A stretch of 64,000 nt of DNA, from the NCBI GenBank assembly GCA_020249925.1, contig JADCER010000015.1:62001-126000 (forward strand), given 5' to 3'. Positions within the stretch are counted from its first letter, which is position 1, and the number at the start of each line of letters is the position of its first letter. Made by a program: the position numbers and the translations under genes. The notes beneath the pieces are model-generated. The model saw only the letters and a list, made by a program, of their open reading frames with translations. It searched no databases and had not been told where the DNA came from. Positions 17,338 to 25,009 of the stretch are shown piece by piece. Origin of the DNA: Roseomonas sp. (lineage in GTDB: Bacteria; Pseudomonadota; Alphaproteobacteria; Acetobacterales; Acetobacteraceae).

Positions 17338-18348
17338 ATGGCAAGCGAGATTGCAACGGAACTTGCTGAACAGGCGGATCGTGCGCTGACAGATGCAGCG
17401 GATGTCGCAGTGCTGCGCGCGGTTGAAGCCGGGGACTGGCCCGCTGCCACCTGGGATGCCATGGCGGCACTTGGCCTGAATGGCGCGCTGGTGCCGGAAG
17501 AAGCGGGCGGTGTCGGGCTTGGCTTTGCGGATGTTGCGCCCTTGCTGGAAGTGCTCGGGCGCCATGCCGCGCCGGTGCCGCTAGCGGAGGGCATTTTTGG
17601 CAGCGCCTTGCTCGCAGCGGCGGGCATCAAGCCGCCCGAAGGCGCGCTGGGTTTCGGTGCGCGCAATGGCGCCATTCCCTGGGGCCGCCATGCAGAACAT
17701 GTCGCACTGTTGGATGGCGCGCGCATTGCGCTTTATCCGGCGGCCGCGCTCGCTTGGGAGGAAGGCGGCAATATCGGCCATGAGGCGCGGGATCGGGCGC
17801 GTATCATCGGCGCACCCATTGCGGAAGCGGTTTTGCCCAATAGCTGGGGCGCGGAAGCGGGTTTGCTGTGCACAGCACTGATGCGCTCAGCGCAGATTGC
17901 CGGTGCCATGCAAGCAGCACTGGCGCTGGCGGTGGATCACGCGAATACCCGCAAGCAATTCGGTCGGCCCATCGGGCGCTTTCAGGCCATCCAACAGCAG
18001 CTCGCGGTTTTTGCTGCGGAGACTTCGGCCGCTTCAGTGGCGGCTGCTGCCGCCGCACGCGCGGTGGATCGGCGTGGCCTGGCGGCGGCAGCCTTTGAGA
18101 TTGGCTGCGCGAAGATCACAGTGGGTGAGGCCGCCACGCGCGGCGCCGCCATTGCGCATCAGGTTTTCGCCGCCATGGGCATTACGGAAGAACATCAGCT
18201 TCATCATTTCACGCGCAGGCTTTGGTCCTGGCGTGAAGAAGGTGGCAGCGAAGCCTTTTGGGCCAAACGGATCGGGCAGGAAGCGCAAGCGCTGCCTGGT
18301 GCCCTTTGGCCCTTCATCACTGCGCGCGAGGAGGAAGTCACCCCATGA
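17338..18348 (+). CDS. Short acyl-CoA dehydrogenase-like subunit lacking the catalytic glutamate
   Basis: ACAD-fold protein, 336 residues, shorter than a usual ACAD (about 380). The start at 17338 (MASEIATELAEQ) is one base after the previous stop. The helical C-terminal domain is present (VDHANTRKQFGRPIGRFQAI), but the C-terminal segment HQVFAAMGITEEHQLHHFTR has no GGTxEI glutamate. The FAD-contacting TEPxxGSD loop of the middle domain is also not recognisable, so it probably does not work alone. It is best read as the partner subunit of the ACAD before it. Its stop overlaps the crotonase start by 4 bases. Confidence 0.9.
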   Translation: MASEIATELAEQADRALTDAADVAVLRAVEAGDWPAATWDAMAALGLNGALVPEEAGGVGLGFADVAPLLEVLGRHAAPVPLAEGIFGSALLAAAGIKPPEGALGFGARNGAIPWGRHAEHVALLDGARIALYPAAALAWEEGGNIGHEARDRARIIGAPIAEAVLPNSWGAEAGLLCTALMRSAQIAGAMQAALALAVDHANTRKQFGRPIGRFQAIQQQLAVFAAETSAASVAAAAAARAVDRRGLAAAAFEIGCAKITVGEAATRGAAIAHQVFAAMGITEEHQLHHFTRRLWSWREEGGSEAFWAKRIGQEAQALPGALWPFITAREEEVTP

Positions 18349-19148
18349 GCCCATTTCTGAATATCGAACGTGATGGCGGCATCGTTATCCTCACGCTCAA
18401 TCGGCCTGAAAAACGCAATGCGATTTCGACGCGCGCGGAATGTGAGGAAGTGGAAGCTGCCTGCCGGACACTTTCGCGGGATGATAGCGTCCGCTGCGTT
18501 ATCGTGACCGGTGCCGGTTCGGCCTTTTGTGCCGGCGGTGATCTGAAGGGCATGCGGGACAAAACCGGCATTACTGGCGGCGGCACGGGGGCAGAGATTC
18601 GCGAATCCTATCGTCGCGGCATTCAGTTGATTCCGTTGGCACTTTACGAATTGGATGTTCCAACCATCGCCGCCGTGAATGGACCGGCAATTGGCGCGGG
18701 GCTTGATCTGGCGTTGATGTGCGATATTCGCGTCGCCAGCGAAAAGGCACTGTTTGCCGAAAGCTTTGTGAAAGTAGGTATCGTGCCCGGCGATGGTGGT
18801 GCCTATTTGCTGCCAAAGGTTGTGGGCATGTCGAAGGCTTTGGAATTGTCACTCACAGGCGAAACCATTGGCCCGGCGGAGGCACTGGCCTGCGGCATGG
18901 TTTCAAAAGTGGTGGCGCCGGAAGCACTATTGGATGCGGCGCGCGCCATTGCAGCGAAAATCGCCGCCAATCCGCCGCAAGCAGTGCGGCTGACCAAGCG
19001 CCTGTTGCGCGAAAGCCAGCACACCCGGCTTTCAACATTGCTTGAAATGTCGGCGGCCTATCAGGCGCTGGCGCATGGCACGCGGGATCATCGCGAAGCG
19101 GTGGATGCCATGCTGGAAAAACGCGCACCAAGTTTTGAGGGCAGATAA
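18345..19148 (+). CDS. Crotonase-family protein with altered catalytic residues
   Basis: Enoyl-CoA hydratase/isomerase fold, 267 residues. The oxyanion-hole segments AFCAGGDLKGM (residues 60-70) and GPAIGAGLDLALMCD are intact. Aligned by eye to rat mitochondrial hydratase, the two catalytic glutamates (144 and 164) correspond here to Asp121 and Phe141, so a standard hydratase mechanism is doubtful. The PGDGGAYLLP segment supplies another acidic residue, Asp150, as in several isomerase or decarboxylase-like crotonases. It is the last gene of the operon, followed by the FNR-box promoter of the next gene. It could be an isomerase, hydrolase or unusual hydratase. Confidence 0.92.
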   Translation: MSPFLNIERDGGIVILTLNRPEKRNAISTRAECEEVEAACRTLSRDDSVRCVIVTGAGSAFCAGGDLKGMRDKTGITGGGTGAEIRESYRRGIQLIPLALYELDVPTIAAVNGPAIGAGLDLALMCDIRVASEKALFAESFVKVGIVPGDGGAYLLPKVVGMSKALELSLTGETIGPAEALACGMVSKVVAPEALLDAARAIAAKIAANPPQAVRLTKRLLRESQHTRLSTLLEMSAAYQALAHGTRDHREAVDAMLEKRAPSFEGR

Positions 19149-19152
19149 AATT

Positions 19153-19166
19153 GTGATGTAGATCAA
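19153..19166 (+). promoter_or_regulatory. FNR/FixK/Anr-type box
   Basis: GTGATGTAGATCAA matches TTGAT-N4-ATCAA with one mismatch. A CAATAA hexamer starts 36 bases after the box start, at the spacing expected for a class II activator promoter. It precedes the 151-residue protein gene. The 3' flank (GAAAGCGTCT) resembles that of the second box at 19689. Confidence 0.62.
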
Positions 19167-19182
19167 GAAAGCGTCTCAGGCC

Positions 19183-19202
19183 TTGGCGCAATAAGGCGCC
19201 AA
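19183..19202 (+). other. Hairpin just before the ribosome binding site
   Basis: TTGGCGC and GCGCCAA form a 7-bp stem with a 6-base loop. It spans the predicted transcription start and ends directly at the purine-rich AAAGGAAAAGGGA site of the gene at 19221. It could be an mRNA 5'-end stabilising stem. It is not followed by a T-run, so it is not a terminator of the upstream operon. Confidence 0.35.
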
Positions 19203-19220
19203 AGGAAAAGGGACGCGATC

Positions 19221-19676
19221 ATGACCTTACCCACGCAAAATTTCAGCGCTCAATCCATCTGGGATTACGTGGACGGCAAGAAGCGCGCTGCTGAGGCCGC
19301 GGAGCGTGCCGAGGCAGCAGCGCGCCGCGCGGAACAGGAAAAGCTGCGCGAAGCGTTTGAGGCGCGCGAAATCGCCCCCGACGCCTTGGACCGTATCGCC
19401 ACCCTGGTGCGGCGCGCGGTGGATGCTGGTGAGAAGGAAGCGCTGGTGATGCGTTTTCCATCCGAATGGCTGCCTGATCAGGGGCGGTCCATCACCAGCC
19501 ATGATCCTGCCTGGCGGGAAAGGCTGAGCGGCTTTCCGAAGCGCGCCTATGATTTCTATGAACGCGAATTGGCGCCACGTGGCTTTCAGATCAAGGTGCA
19601 AATCCTTGATTGGCCGGGCGGAATTCCTGGGGATGTCGGCTGGTTCATCACTTGGAAACGCCCAGAGGAGGATTGA
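19221..19676 (+). CDS. Conserved hypothetical protein, predicted oxygen-regulated
   Basis: A 151-residue soluble protein I do not recognise. The N-terminal 60 residues contain a charged, alanine-rich helix (AAEAAERAEAAARRAEQEKL), a likely coiled coil. The C-terminal half is globular with many aromatic residues, including RFPSEWLPDQG, AYDFYERELAP and a closing IPGDVGWFITWKRPEED. No signal peptide, membrane segment or metal motif is seen. An AAAGGGA site precedes the ATG. The FNR-type box upstream, and the same box on the neighbouring universal stress protein gene, suggest a role under low oxygen. Function unknown. Confidence 0.85.
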   Translation: MTLPTQNFSAQSIWDYVDGKKRAAEAAERAEAAARRAEQEKLREAFEAREIAPDALDRIATLVRRAVDAGEKEALVMRFPSEWLPDQGRSITSHDPAWRERLSGFPKRAYDFYERELAPRGFQIKVQILDWPGGIPGDVGWFITWKRPEED

Positions 19677-19688
19677 AGCGCGCCAAAC

Positions 19689-19702
19689 TTGACATTGATC
19701 AA
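19689..19702 (+). promoter_or_regulatory. FNR/FixK/Anr-type box
   Basis: TTGACATTGATCAA matches TTGAT-N4-ATCAA with one mismatch. A TATTCA -10 hexamer begins 36 bases after the start of the box, the class II activator spacing and the same offset as the box at 19153. It precedes the universal stress protein gene, a known kind of Anr/FixK target. Confidence 0.7.
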
Positions 19703-19757
19703 GTCAGCGTCTGACGATCCCATCTATTCATGCGCCATTCCTCGGGAGGAGGCTGAT

Positions 19758-20597
19758 ATGAAGCTCTGTGAAATTCTCGTCCATTTGGATCAATCGCCGC
19801 GTGCGCAGGTGCGCCTTGATATCGCGGCGTCGCTCGCGCGGCAGCATGGCGCGCACCTGACTGCGCTGCAGGTGATAGATGTTGCGATCCCGGTCATGGC
19901 CATGGGCGATGGTGGCGGCGGTGGCGCGGTAATCGCGGAATTGATGGAACAGATGCGCCAATCGGCGCTTGCTGCCGGCGTGAAGCTGAAGGCGGCTTTT
20001 GAAGCGGCGCTGGCGCGTGAGGGTATCATGGGTGAGTGGCGCCAGATGGAAGGCACCACGCCGGAGATTGTCGCGCTGCATGGCCGTTATGCCGATCTGA
20101 TCGTGTTGGGCCAGGATGATCCGGAAAGCGACAATGCCGGGCTTTTGGAAGCGGTGGTGTTCGATTCCGGTCGGCCCGTATTGGCCATTCCATTCGCCGG
20201 CAATTTCCAATCCATCGGCAAGCGCGTACTGGTCGGCTGGAATGCCAGCCGCGAAGCATCGCGTGCGCTGCATGATGCCTTGCCGCTGATTGCCAAGGCA
20301 GAAACAGCGACGGTTTTCCTGGCCAATCCGAAGCGCGGTCTGGATGGGCATGGTGAAGAACCAGGTGCCGATATCGCGCGGCATTTGGCGCGCCATGGGC
20401 TGAAGGTGGAAGTGGCCAAGGCGGTTGCGGATGATGTGTCTGATGCTGCACTGCTGCTCAATCACGCGAGTGACATGGGCGCGGATTTGCTGGTGATGGG
20501 TGCCTATGGCCATTCGCGTTGGCGTGAACTGGTCCTTGGTGGCGTCACGCGTAGCCTGCTTCGTGAAATGACAGTGCCGGTGTTGCTTTCGCATTAA
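19758..20597 (+). CDS. Tandem universal stress protein (UspA family)
   Basis: Cytoplasmic stress protein of 279 residues with two Usp domains (about 1-140 and 150-279). The second ends in GADLLVMGAYGHSRWRELVLGG, the ATP-binding Gx2Gx9G(S/T) type loop. The start is the ATG at 19758 (MKLCEILVHLDQS), preceded by GGGAGGAGG; the upstream in-frame extension covers the FNR box and is not coding. The gene has its own promoter with an FNR-type site and a terminator hairpin after it. Tandem Usp proteins are commonly induced in microaerobic or stationary cells; the precise role is not known. Confidence 0.94.
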   Translation: MKLCEILVHLDQSPRAQVRLDIAASLARQHGAHLTALQVIDVAIPVMAMGDGGGGGAVIAELMEQMRQSALAAGVKLKAAFEAALAREGIMGEWRQMEGTTPEIVALHGRYADLIVLGQDDPESDNAGLLEAVVFDSGRPVLAIPFAGNFQSIGKRVLVGWNASREASRALHDALPLIAKAETATVFLANPKRGLDGHGEEPGADIARHLARHGLKVEVAKAVADDVSDAALLLNHASDMGADLLVMGAYGHSRWRELVLGGVTRSLLREMTVPVLLSH

Positions 20598-20639
20598 GGC
20601 TTAACAACCAAAGCGGAATCGCCCCGCAATCGGCAAGGC

Positions 20640-20663
20640 CTCCCCCGGATCAACCCGGGGGAG
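20640..20663. terminator. Hairpin terminator between convergent genes
   Basis: A 9-bp perfect stem (CTCCCCCGG with CCGGGGGAG) and a 6-base loop, followed by TTATT on the plus strand. It lies between the ends of the universal stress protein gene (+) and the DapA-family gene (-), so it may serve both. Confidence 0.75.
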
Positions 20664-20678
20664 TTATTGAAGCGGCAG

Positions 20679-21578
20679 TTACGCCGCTTTCCGAAGCGCC
20701 ACCCCAAGCCCTTCCAGCCCGGCGCGGATCGCCGCTTGGCGCGCTGCATCAGGCATGGGCATGGGCGCGCGGGAAAGCCCTGAAGGCACCCCCTGACAGG
20801 CCAGCGCATATTTCACATTGGCCGGCAGATTTTCCGCCGATAGCGCATTCCACAGCACCAGAAGCCGTTCATGCAGCGCCTTGGCGGTCGCGTGATCCCC
20901 GCGCTGCACCGCATCCCAAAGTGCCACATTGGCATGCGGCGAAGCGGCCGGCAGGGCTGAGATCGTGCCCCGCGCGCCGAGCGCATAGCTTGGATAGAGC
21001 AGCGCATCGATCGCCGTGAAGATCAGATCCTGTGGCCGCGCCTGCAAGACCAGATCCGCGAGCAGCTTGAGATCGCCCGAGCTTTGCTTCACGCCGACCA
21101 CGCCCGGCACTTCGCGCATGATGCGCAGCAGCAGGGCAGGAGAAAGGTAATTCCACGGAATGACATTATAGATCAGGATGGGCAGCCCCGTGCCTTCGGC
21201 AACAGCGCGGAAATGCGCGAGTGTTGCTTCCTCATCCGGCTTGAACAGGTAATGCACCGGCGTCACCTGCAGCCCTTGCGCACCAAGGTCGCGGGCCATG
21301 CGCCCGCGGATGATTGCCTCCTGCGTCGAATTCACGATCAGCCCGGCAAGCAAGGGCAGGCGGCCGCGATTTGTCTTGGCCACGGTTTCGAACATGCGGG
21401 CAAAATCCTCACGTTCAAAAGTATGGCCTTCGCCCGTACTGCCGCCGGGGATCAACCCATGCACGCCAGCGGCGATCTGGAATTCAACAATCTCTGCCAG
21501 GGCAGCGTGGATCACATTGCCTTGGGCGTCGAAGGGGGTGGAAATCGGCGGGATCACGCCGCGAAGATCACTGAGCAT
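20679..21578 (-). CDS. Dihydrodipicolinate synthase/N-acetylneuraminate lyase family aldolase
   Basis: Class I (Schiff-base) aldolase or lyase of the DapA family, 299 residues. The Schiff-base lysine is Lys164 in VVGVKQSSGD, Tyr137 lies in LIYNVIPWNY, and the substrate-carboxylate loop is GGSTGE (45-50). The start at 21578 follows an AGGAGAGG site; the longer upstream frame is not used. It stands alone, not with lysine genes, and the RAPMPMP segment near the C-terminus resembles 2-oxoacid aldolases of sugar-acid or hydroxyproline breakdown. Lysine biosynthesis is possible but less likely. Confidence 0.9.
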   Translation of the reverse strand: MLSDLRGVIPPISTPFDAQGNVIHAALAEIVEFQIAAGVHGLIPGGSTGEGHTFEREDFARMFETVAKTNRGRLPLLAGLIVNSTQEAIIRGRMARDLGAQGLQVTPVHYLFKPDEEATLAHFRAVAEGTGLPILIYNVIPWNYLSPALLLRIMREVPGVVGVKQSSGDLKLLADLVLQARPQDLIFTAIDALLYPSYALGARGTISALPAASPHANVALWDAVQRGDHATAKALHERLLVLWNALSAENLPANVKYALACQGVPSGLSRAPMPMPDAARQAAIRAGLEGLGVALRKAA

Positions 21579-21785
21579 GAACGTCCTCTCCTTTTCTTGG
21601 TGCCGTAGCTTTGGCTGCGCCGGGCAGCATCTGGCAGATTTCGGCGGAAGACAAGGATTTTCAAACCAGCTGGTTTCGACTGGCTTGGTAATGCGGCGGC
21701 AACATCCCCTGCCAAGCGAGGTAAAGGCACCAAGCAATATCCATTCGTGGCGTGTCCGATGGCGCTCAGTGCCGGCCAAGCAAGG

Positions 21786-22247
21786 TCAATCTCTCGAAGC
21801 CGCGTCCCGTGCCGCCGTCGCCAGCGCGTCGGCGCGTTCATTCATCGGATCCCCGGCATGGCCGCGCACCCAGTGCCATTCAATCTCATGCGGCTTGGCC
21901 GCTGCCAGAATGGCCTGCCATAAATCCAGATTCTTCACCGGCTCCTTCGCCGCATTGCGCCAATTGGCGCGCACCCAGCCATGGATCCAGCGGCTGATTC
22001 CATTGCGCAGATATTCGCTATCGGTATGCAACGCCACGCGGCAGGGTTTTTTCAGCGCCTCAAGCGCCCTCAAGGCCGCAGTCAATTCCATGCGGTTATT
22101 GGTGGTTTCGGCCTCGCCACCCGAAAGCTCTCGTTCATGTTCGCCAAAGCGCAGAATGGCGGCCCAGCCGCCGGGGCCGGGATTGGGCTTGCAGCCGCCA
22201 TCGGTCCAAATCTGGACCAAGGGGCGCGGGTCGGCGCTGCCAGTCAC
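21786..22247 (-). CDS. rnhA: Ribonuclease HI
   Basis: RNase HI, 153 residues, degrading RNA in RNA-DNA hybrids. Catalytic carboxylates: Asp16 in [15 protein letters not shown], Glu in [10 protein letters not shown], Asp in HTDSEYL, and the last Asp in NERADALA; the histidine loop is WVRGHAGD. The GTG at 22247 overlaps the thrB stop (GTGA). It gives the usual protein length, so the longer upstream frame is rejected. The order ispH-thrB-rnhA is widely conserved in alphaproteobacteria. Confidence 0.96.
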   Translation of the reverse strand: MTGSADPRPLVQIWTDGGCKPNPGPGGWAAILRFGEHERELSGGEAETTNNRMELTAALRALEALKKPCRVALHTDSEYLRNGISRWIHGWVRANWRNAAKEPVKNLDLWQAILAAAKPHEIEWHWVRGHAGDPMNERADALATAARDAASRD

Positions 22248-23224
22248 AGGCCAAAGGCCGAAAGCGTTTCGGCGCCGCTGAAGAACCTGAGTTTCCGCAG
22301 ATATTCCACCGGGTCCTTGCGCGTTACCAGCGCGCCTTCTGGTGTGTGCGTCCAATCATACAGCCGGGTCAGCAGAAAGCGCAGCGCCGCACCGCGGCAC
22401 AGCACCGGCAGGGCAGCCAATTCAGCCTCATTCATCGGGCGCATGGCGCGATAGGCGCCAAGCATGGCGCGCGCGCGCGTCACGTTGAAGGAATAATCCG
22501 GCTCAAAGCACCAGGCATTCAGACAGACCGCGATGTCATAGGCGAAAAGATCCGTGCAGGCGAAATAGAAATCAATCACGCCGGACACGCGCGGCTGGCC
22601 ATCGGCGCCCGGCAGGAAAAACGCGTTATCGGGGAAAAGATCGGCGTGAATCTGCCCAACCGGCAGGCTGCCCTCAGCCGGCCAGGCGGCCAGAATGCCA
22701 GCCAGTGCTGCGTCCAATTCCGCAATCAGCCCGGGCTGCACCTCATCACCCCGCGCGCGGCAGCCATCCAACAAGGGCGCCCAGCCTTTGGGGCCAAGCG
22801 CATTGGGCCGGCGCATATCAAACCCCGCCCCGGCCAAATGCATTTCTGCCAAAGCCTTGCCGAGCGGCGCGCAATGTTCCGCCCGCACGCGGCGTGGCCA
22901 AACACCCGGCAGAAAGGTGACAATCGCCGCCGGCCGCCCCGCCAATTCCCGCAGCGCCGCGCCATCCTGCCCATGCACGGGCGTCGGGCAGGCCATGCCG
23001 CGCGCGGCCAAATGTTCCATCAGGCCGAGAAAATACGGCAATTCTGCCGGGTCCACGCGCTTTTCATACAGCGTCAGGATGAAATCGCCCGCTTCGGTTT
23101 TCAGCGCGTAATTGGAATTCTCCACACCCTCTGCAATGCCGCGAAACGCCAGCAATTCACCCAGCGCATAATCGGCCAGGAAGGCGCGCAAGGCCTCATC
23201 CGAAACTTCGGTATAGACAGCCAT
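22244..23224 (-). CDS. thrB: Homoserine kinase (APH-fold ThrB)
   Basis: Homoserine kinase of the type with a choline-kinase/APH fold, 326 residues. It phosphorylates L-homoserine in threonine biosynthesis. Motifs: [12 protein letters not shown] in the N-lobe, catalytic loop [14 protein letters not shown], and metal-binding [17 protein letters not shown]. Its ATG shares one base with the ispH stop (TAATG). Placement between ispH and rnhA is the standard alphaproteobacterial arrangement, which separates it from the catabolic APH kinase at 11984. Confidence 0.96.
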   Translation of the reverse strand: MAVYTEVSDEALRAFLADYALGELLAFRGIAEGVENSNYALKTEAGDFILTLYEKRVDPAELPYFLGLMEHLAARGMACPTPVHGQDGAALRELAGRPAAIVTFLPGVWPRRVRAEHCAPLGKALAEMHLAGAGFDMRRPNALGPKGWAPLLDGCRARGDEVQPGLIAELDAALAGILAAWPAEGSLPVGQIHADLFPDNAFFLPGADGQPRVSGVIDFYFACTDLFAYDIAVCLNAWCFEPDYSFNVTRARAMLGAYRAMRPMNEAELAALPVLCRGAALRFLLTRLYDWTHTPEGALVTRKDPVEYLRKLRFFSGAETLSAFGL

Positions 23225-24180
23225 TATTCGGCGGCGAGCCCGCGCGGCAGGCGGAAGGTGATCTGTTCCACGGCTACCACCACTTCTTCTATTTCCAGCG
23301 CATAGGCTTCACCAAGCCGGGTAAGCACTTCTTCCACCAGCACTTCGGGCGCGCTGGCGCCGGCGGTCACGCCTACGGTCTTGCAGCCCTGCACCAGGGC
23401 AAGATCAAGATCAGCGCCGCGCTGCACCATCACCGCCCGGCGCGCGCCGCTGCGCTCCGCCACTTCGCGCAGGCGTTGGCTATTGGATGAATTGGGCGCG
23501 CCCACCACCACCACCAGATCGGACCGCGCGGCAATGGCCTTCACCGCCGCCTGGCGATTGGTGGTGGCGTAGCAGATATCTTCCTTGGCGGGGCCCCGAA
23601 TATCCGGAAAGCGCCGTTGCAGGATGCTGATGATTTCCGCCGTATCATCCACGGAAAGCGTGGTTTGGGTTGTGTAGGCGAGTGTGGCGCCCTCAGGCGC
23701 TGCCACACTTTCCGCATCCGCCGCATCCTGCACCAGGGTCACGGCACCTTCGGGCAATTGGCCCATGGTGCCGATCACCTCCGGATGGCCGGCATGGCCA
23801 ATCAGGAAAAGATGGCGGCCATGTTCATGATGGCGTTCGGCTTCGCGATGCACCTTGCTCACCAGCGGGCAGGTGGCGTCCAGCGCAAACATCATGCGCT
23901 GCGCTGCCTCGGCCGGGACGGATTTCGGCACGCCATGGGCTGAAAACACCACAGGCTGGCCGTCATCCGGGATTTCGCTCAGTTCCTCCACAAAGACCGC
24001 GCCCTGCTTTTCCAGGCTTTCGACCACGAAACGGTTATGGACAATCTCATGCCGGACATAGACCGGGGCGCCGTGGCGCTTCAGCGCTTCCTCGACAATC
24101 TTGATGGCGCGATCCACGCCGGCGCAAAAACCACGCGGTCCAGCGAGCAGGAGGTGCAGGGTCGGCTTGGCAGAGGCCAT
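23224..24180 (-). CDS. ispH: 4-hydroxy-3-methylbut-2-enyl diphosphate reductase
   Basis: IspH/LytB, 318 residues, the last step of the MEP isoprenoid pathway, making IPP and DMAPP. The three cysteine ligands of its Fe-S cluster are in [27 protein letters not shown] and [23 protein letters not shown] and the [14 protein letters not shown] segment complete the fold. It heads the ispH-thrB-rnhA operon and is divergent from the lipoprotein gene across 102 bases. Confidence 0.97.
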   Translation of the reverse strand: MASAKPTLHLLLAGPRGFCAGVDRAIKIVEEALKRHGAPVYVRHEIVHNRFVVESLEKQGAVFVEELSEIPDDGQPVVFSAHGVPKSVPAEAAQRMMFALDATCPLVSKVHREAERHHEHGRHLFLIGHAGHPEVIGTMGQLPEGAVTLVQDAADAESVAAPEGATLAYTTQTTLSVDDTAEIISILQRRFPDIRGPAKEDICYATTNRQAAVKAIAARSDLVVVVGAPNSSNSQRLREVAERSGARRAVMVQRGADLDLALVQGCKTVGVTAGASAPEVLVEEVLTRLGEAYALEIEEVVVAVEQITFRLPRGLAAE

Positions 24181-24282
24181 GGGCGCAAGGGTCCATCCAA
24201 TGGGGCCGGCTACGGGTTGCGGCGCGGCGCGAAGAATGGTCAGAGTAGCCTCAGGGCCGTGCGGCTCAAAGGGGGTTTCGGC

Positions 24283-24810
24283 ATGGGGCGCTTCGGGGTT
24301 CTGATTTTGGCAGGGCTGGTCGCAGCTTGCGGGTCTGGTTCCTCATCGCGGGAGCCGGTGCTGGCGCCCTGCCCCAGGGTGACGATCCTGGCCGATGGGT
24401 CGGATATCACCCGCTACCGGCCGGGCGCGCCGCCTGATCTGGCGGCGTTGGTGGTGGATGGCCGCATGGCGGGCGTCAGCGTGACCTGCGCCAATGTCCG
24501 GGGCGGCGGGGTGGATGTGCGGGTCGCCGCCATCATGGATGTGGAACGTGGCCCGGCTTCGCGCGGGAATCGGGCGGAATTCCCCTGGTTCCTGGCGGTC
24601 ACCAGCGGTGATGACAGCCAATTGGTCCAACGGAAGGATGCGCTGCTGACGGTGAATTTTGAGGGCAATCAGACCCGCGCCCGGGTCACCACCGCGCCTG
24701 AGAGCATCATCTTCCCCGCCGGGCGCAACCCGGCGGAATATCGGGTGCGGATATCCTTTGCGCTAACGGCCGAGGAGCTGGACCGCAACCGCCGCCGCGG
24801 GCCGCGTTAA
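24283..24810 (+). CDS. Small predicted lipoprotein, unknown function
   Basis: A 175-residue protein from the ATG at 24283. A hydrophobic leader with lipobox LVAAC (Cys16) points to an acylated envelope lipoprotein. The mature part is beta-rich without a catalytic motif. It contains [29 protein letters not shown] and a closing [17 protein letters not shown]. An AAAGGGGG site precedes the ATG; the longer upstream frame runs antisense into ispH and is rejected. It resembles lipoproteins often found beside ispH in Acetobacteraceae. Function unknown. Confidence 0.85.
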   Translation: MGRFGVLILAGLVAACGSGSSSREPVLAPCPRVTILADGSDITRYRPGAPPDLAALVVDGRMAGVSVTCANVRGGGVDVRVAAIMDVERGPASRGNRAEFPWFLAVTSGDDSQLVQRKDALLTVNFEGNQTRARVTTAPESIIFPAGRNPAEYRVRISFALTAEELDRNRRRGPR

Positions 24811-24894
24811 CCCGTCTTTTTGCGTCCGATCGGGCCGGGGCATCTTGTCTCGCCCGGCGCGGTTACATACATCCTGCCCGTCAGCCGCGCCCGG

Positions 24895-24921
24895 ATTGGG
24901 CAAGGCTTAATGTAACCCCAT
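24895..24921 (+). promoter_or_regulatory. Candidate RpoH (sigma-32) heat-shock promoter of dnaK
   Basis: ATTGGGC at 24895 (-35, against CTTGAAA), 14 bases of spacer, then CCCCAT at 24916, the exact core of the sigma-32 -10 consensus. Transcription would start about 80 bases before dnaK. A second CTTG at 24844, 18 bases before CATAC, is a weaker alternative. Confidence 0.45.
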
Positions 24922-25009
24922 CCGCGGTGGCGCTTGGCCACCGTACAGCACAGGGGGTCGCCGTGGTGCCACATCGGGCCGCCGCGATCCGCCGCAGAGG
25001 AGACTTCGG

